A stretch of DNA of 7,786 nt, from NCBI GenBank assembly GCA_934511545.1, contig CAKSWM010000067.1:1-7786 (forward strand), read 5' to 3'. A program made the translations under genes and the position numbers. Positions within the stretch are counted from its first letter, which is position 1. Each line of letters begins with the position of its first letter. Below, in pieces: positions 5,906-7,786 of this stretch. The stretch is from an uncultured Oscillospiraceae bacterium (GTDB lineage Bacteria > Bacillota > Clostridia > Oscillospirales > Oscillospiraceae). The notes beneath the pieces were generated by a model that saw nothing but the letters and a program-made list of their open reading frames with translations, did not search any database and was not told the origin of the DNA.

Positions 5906-7077
5906 TCCGGCTTTACCATAACGGAGGCGATGATGTCCATAGCCTCGTCGAGAAGGCCCTCGGTGTGGCTTGCCATATAGCTTGTGCGCAGCAGACATTC
6001 GTTCGGCGCGGTCGCGGGAGGAAGAACGGTGTTGACGTATACGCCCGCCTCGTAAAGCTCGCGCGCACGGGTCAGCGTGGTTACGGTGTCGTATGTATAG
6101 ATCGGTATGATCGGGGTCTCGGACATGCGTATATGCAGTCCGCGCTGCATCAGTCCGGCCCTTGCATATGCGGAGAGGGAGGCAAGCCTTTCGACTCTTT
6201 CCGGTTCGCGGCGAAGGATCCTGAGCGCCGTAAGCGCGGTGGCGCAGCTGGCGGGCGTTATGGACGCAGAGAAGATGAACGGCCGTGAATTATGGCGCAC
6301 ATATTCAACGACCGGTGCGCTAGCCGCCATATAACCGCCGAGACTCGCCAGGGACTTTGAGAAGGTCCCCATTATTATGTCAACCTCGTCCTCAAGCCCG
6401 AAGTAGCTTGCGGTGCCGCGTCCGCCCTCGCCGATAACGCCGAGAGCATGAGCGTCATCGACCATGACGCGAGCGCCGTATTTTTTTGCGAGAGCGACTA
6501 TCTCCGGGAGCTTTGCGATATCTCCGCCCATGGAGAAAACGCCGTCGGTCACGATGAGGATGCCCGCCGCTTCCGGAATGCGCCGGAGATGGTTTTCCAG
6601 GTCCTCCATATCGTTGTGGCGGTAGCGCAGCATCTTGCCGTAGCTGAGCTTGCAGCCGTCATAGATCGATGCATGGTTTTCTCTGTCGCAGAGCACATAG
6701 TCTCCGCGTCCGACGACGGCCGAGATTATGCCGAGGTTGGACTGGAAGCCGGTAGAGAAGGTGACAACGCCGTCCTTGCGCAGAAAATCCGCAAGCTCGT
6801 TTTCCAGCTCCAGATGAAGCGAGAGCGTTCCGTTGAGAAAGCGCGAGCCGGAGCAGCCGCTTCCAAAGGTCTCAAAGGCATTGATACCGGCCTCTACGAC
6901 CTCCGGATGGGTAGTGAGCCCGAGATAGTTGTTTGAGCCGAGCATGATGCGGCGTTTGCCCTCCATCACGACCTCCACATCCTGCCGTGACTGGAGCGCG
7001 TGGAAATACGGGTATATCCCCATATCCCGTATTTCCTGCGCCGCGGTGTAGTTAAAGCATTTCGTAAAAATGTCCAT
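5902..7077 (-). CDS. Alpha-oxoamine synthase, serine palmitoyltransferase-like (PLP-dependent)
   Basis: Fold-type I PLP enzyme of 391 aa that should condense an amino acid with an acyl thioester, releasing CO2. H135 (ENHASI) stacks on PLP, D207 and H210 (VDDAHALG) bind it, and K241 (GTFSKSLASLGG) forms the Schiff base. The 72- and 34-residue spacings match those I recall for Sphingomonas serine palmitoyltransferase (H159, D231, K265). GSRFLNGT, the RHNDM stretch, TFSKSLASLGGY, RPFIFSASI and LLRTSYMASHT resemble bacterial SPT more than BioF or Kbl. The position of the SPT-specific Arg378 appears to be L352, while the general carboxylate-binding Arg is R364, so the amino-acid substrate may not be serine. 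Start ATG 7077 has GAGGTG seven bases upstream. The gene heads a two-gene operon with the SDR. No acyl carrier protein or N-acyltransferase gene is in view. Alternatives are a cysteate acyltransferase, CqsA-like or Kbl-like enzyme. Confidence 0.88.
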   Translation of the reverse strand: MDIFTKCFNYTAAQEIRDMGIYPYFHALQSRQDVEVVMEGKRRIMLGSNNYLGLTTHPEVVEAGINAFETFGSGCSGSRFLNGTLSLHLELENELADFLRKDGVVTFSTGFQSNLGIISAVVGRGDYVLCDRENHASIYDGCKLSYGKMLRYRHNDMEDLENHLRRIPEAAGILIVTDGVFSMGGDIAKLPEIVALAKKYGARVMVDDAHALGVIGEGGRGTASYFGLEDEVDIIMGTFSKSLASLGGYMAASAPVVEYVRHNSRPFIFSASITPASCATALTALRILRREPERVERLASLSAYARAGLMQRGLHIRMSETPIIPIYTYDTVTTLTRARELYEAGVYVNTVLPPATAPNECLLRTSYMASHTEGLLDEAMDIIASVMVKPE

Positions 7078-7116
7078 TAATTAACACCTCGATCTGATAG
7101 TTTTTCCGGTTCCCTC

Positions 7117-7150
7117 AGATTAAAATATTTTAATTAAAATATTTTAATCT
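7117..7150. repeat. 34-bp perfect palindrome, probable double operator
   Basis: Bases 7117-7133 and 7134-7150 are exact reverse complements with no loop. The core is two abutting copies of TTAAAATATTTTAA (7120-7133 and 7134-7147), each itself a perfect palindrome, flanked by AGA and TCT. It sits at about +1 to +34 of the predicted synthase promoter and 40 bases before the start codon. This is where tandem dimers of a MarR/TetR-like repressor would block transcription. The regulator is not encoded in the window. Confidence 0.75.
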
Positions 7151-7154
7151 ATTT

Positions 7155-7208
7155 TCATGATAACATATTATAAAAACTTTTGCAATCATAATATGAGAAG
7201 GATCATGA
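7155..7208. repeat. 54-base interrupted inverted repeat over the synthase promoter
   Basis: TCATGAT (7155-7161) and CATATTAT (7164-7171) are mirrored by ATAATATG (7188-7195) and ATCATGA (7202-7208), all exact, enclosing 16 bases centred on the -35 region. The spacers between the paired arms differ (2 versus 6 bases), so it is an imperfect dyad. It may be a second regulatory site, but AT-richness raises the chance expectation. Confidence 0.45.
7157..7185 (-). promoter_or_regulatory. Promoter of the synthase-reductase operon
   Basis: On the - strand TTGCAA (complement of 7180-7185) and TATCAT (complement of 7157-7162) are 17 bases apart, and TG one base before the -10 makes it an extended -10. 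The predicted start is near 7150, at the edge of the 34-bp palindrome. A perfect TATAAT (complement of 7167-7172) is an alternative -10 without a good -35. Confidence 0.6.
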
Positions 7209-7220
7209 CAAAATACTAGC

Positions 7221-7238
7221 CCCTTTTTGCAAAACGGG
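7221..7238. repeat. Near-perfect 18-bp palindrome in the divergent intergenic region
   Basis: CCC-T-TTTTGCAAAA-C-GGG is symmetric except for one mismatched pair. It lies about 45 bases upstream of the -35 of the divergent + strand gene. The sequence TTTTGCAA also occurs at 7178-7185, overlapping the -35 of the synthase promoter. It is a possible activator or repressor site; function is inferred only from symmetry. Confidence 0.4.
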
Positions 7239-7284
7239 CAATAAAGAATTGTTTAAGCTTTTTATAATATATACGGCAGATTTC

Positions 7285-7313
7285 TTGAAAAGCAGCTGTA
7301 TCGATGATATAAT
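7285..7313 (+). promoter_or_regulatory. Strong promoter of the NTF2-like gene
   Basis: TTGAAA (7285-7290), a 17-base spacer and a consensus TATAAT (7308-7313) preceded by TGa give a near-consensus extended -10 vegetative promoter. The predicted start near 7320 leaves a leader of about 37 bases containing AGAAGGAGG (7342-7350). Confidence 0.82.
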
Positions 7314-7356
7314 TCGTATGCAAAAACAAAATCGGACAATGAGAAGGAGGATCGGC

Positions 7357-7786
7357 ATGGCCAGAGTATATACGGCGGAGGAAAAGCTGTCGCGGTTTGA
7401 GGATATTCGCGAGATACGCAACCTCATGGGCAGACTTTCCTCAGACTATGTCCTTAAAAGGGACGCGGATATCCCGCGGGAACACTGGTCCGCGCGGGAT
7501 GATGTCAGCCTCGGCATAAACGAGGGCTGGTTTGTCGGCTTGGCGGAGGTGCAGAGATATTACGTCTGCGAGGGCGCGCGTATCGCGCTGGAGAGCAGAC
7601 TCATACAGCGGGCGTTTCCGGCGGAGCTTGGCGGCAAAAGCGCCGAAGAGGTATACGGCGTCGGCATGATGAATTATAAGCCCGTCGATACGGCGGTCAT
7701 CGAAGTTGCGGGCGACCGCCGGACGGCCAAGGGCATCTGGTGCATACGCGGCTCGCATTCTGTTATGAGCGAGGGCGGCCCCATCT
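7357..7786 (+). CDS. NTF2/SnoaL-like domain protein, 3' truncated
   Basis: The ATG at 7357 follows AGAAGGAGG by six bases and the frame stays open to the window end, giving 143 residues. The N-terminal helix (AEEKLSRFEDIREIRNLMGR) followed by a Trp and DDVSLGINEGWFVG, then a helix with YY, matches the start of small SnoaL/NTF2-like alpha+beta cone proteins. Many of those are annotated only as nuclear transport factor 2 family. The cone fold hosts dehydratases (for example bile-acid 7alpha-dehydratase BaiE), isomerases and cyclases, as well as non-catalytic proteins. No residue seen here decides between them. It is divergent from the synthase operon and shares its 279-base regulatory region, so linked regulation is possible. 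The family call is by sequence pattern, and the C-terminus is missing. Confidence 0.72.
   Translation, partial: MARVYTAEEKLSRFEDIREIRNLMGRLSSDYVLKRDADIPREHWSARDDVSLGINEGWFVGLAEVQRYYVCEGARIALESRLIQRAFPAELGGKSAEEVYGVGMMNYKPVDTAVIEVAGDRRTAKGIWCIRGSHSVMSEGGPI

Noticed and set aside
5906..5998. N-terminal extension of the SDR to an upstream ATG at 5998
   Set aside because: The added 31 residues are basic and unlike any SDR, lie within the synthase coding frame, and the ATG at 5905 sits directly before the coenzyme-binding strand in an ATGA overlap.
7203..7427. 74-residue open frame on the - strand in the divergent intergenic region
   Set aside because: It is antisense to the strong promoter and start of the NTF2-like gene, has no credible ribosome binding site, and has a low-complexity hydrophobic composition expected of AT-rich DNA.
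1..7786. CRISPR arrays, tRNA or rRNA genes, insertion sequences, phage attachment sites
   Set aside because: No spaced direct repeats, no tRNA-like cloverleaf or CCA end, and no transposase or integrase motif were seen on either strand.

Overview
The window looks like chromosomal DNA from an anaerobic, Gram-positive-style bacterium. Coding sequence is GC-rich, intergenic DNA is AT-rich, and several genes have strong AAGGAGG-type ribosome binding sites. Promoters are of the vegetative TTGACA/TATAAT type. A clostridial (Oscillospirales-like) or Synergistota-like host would fit, but nothing here fixes the taxonomy. I see no transposase, tRNA, rRNA, CRISPR array or phage gene. Seven genes are assignable at family level, and two of these are cut or modified at notable positions. 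The genes at both window edges are incomplete.

Region 1 (1-2680, + strand) is a three-gene catabolic-looking cassette. It holds the C-terminal catalytic domain of an M24 'pita-bread' (creatinase/aminopeptidase-fold) enzyme, then an overlapping lambda-crystallin/carnitine-dehydrogenase-type 3-hydroxyacyl dehydrogenase, then a LysR regulator 59 bases downstream. The M24 protein has a cysteine where the family normally has a metal-binding aspartate. The substrate of the cassette is unknown.

Region 2 (2669-5015, - strand) holds an intact ADP-ribosylglycohydrolase, which overlaps the end of lysR convergently by 12 bases, and a MATE-family multidrug/metabolite efflux protein. The MATE gene starts with TTG and has its own strong promoter. 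Its leader ends in a small hairpin plus a run of seven U just before the ribosome binding site.

Region 3 (5068-7356) is the most interesting part. A serine-palmitoyltransferase-like alpha-oxoamine synthase and an NADP-type short-chain reductase are translationally coupled (ATGA overlap) on the - strand. They end at a perfect 19-bp hairpin. This is the order of the first two steps of long-chain-base (sphingoid, sulfonolipid or related alpha-aminoketone) synthesis: condensation of an amino acid with an acyl thioester, then keto reduction. Their promoter overlaps a 54-base interrupted inverted repeat. Immediately at its predicted transcription start lies a 34-bp perfect palindrome made of two tandem 14-bp palindromes, which looks like a double operator.

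Region 4 (7285 to end, + strand) is a divergent gene with a strong extended -10 promoter. It encodes the start of an NTF2/SnoaL-like protein and runs off the window.
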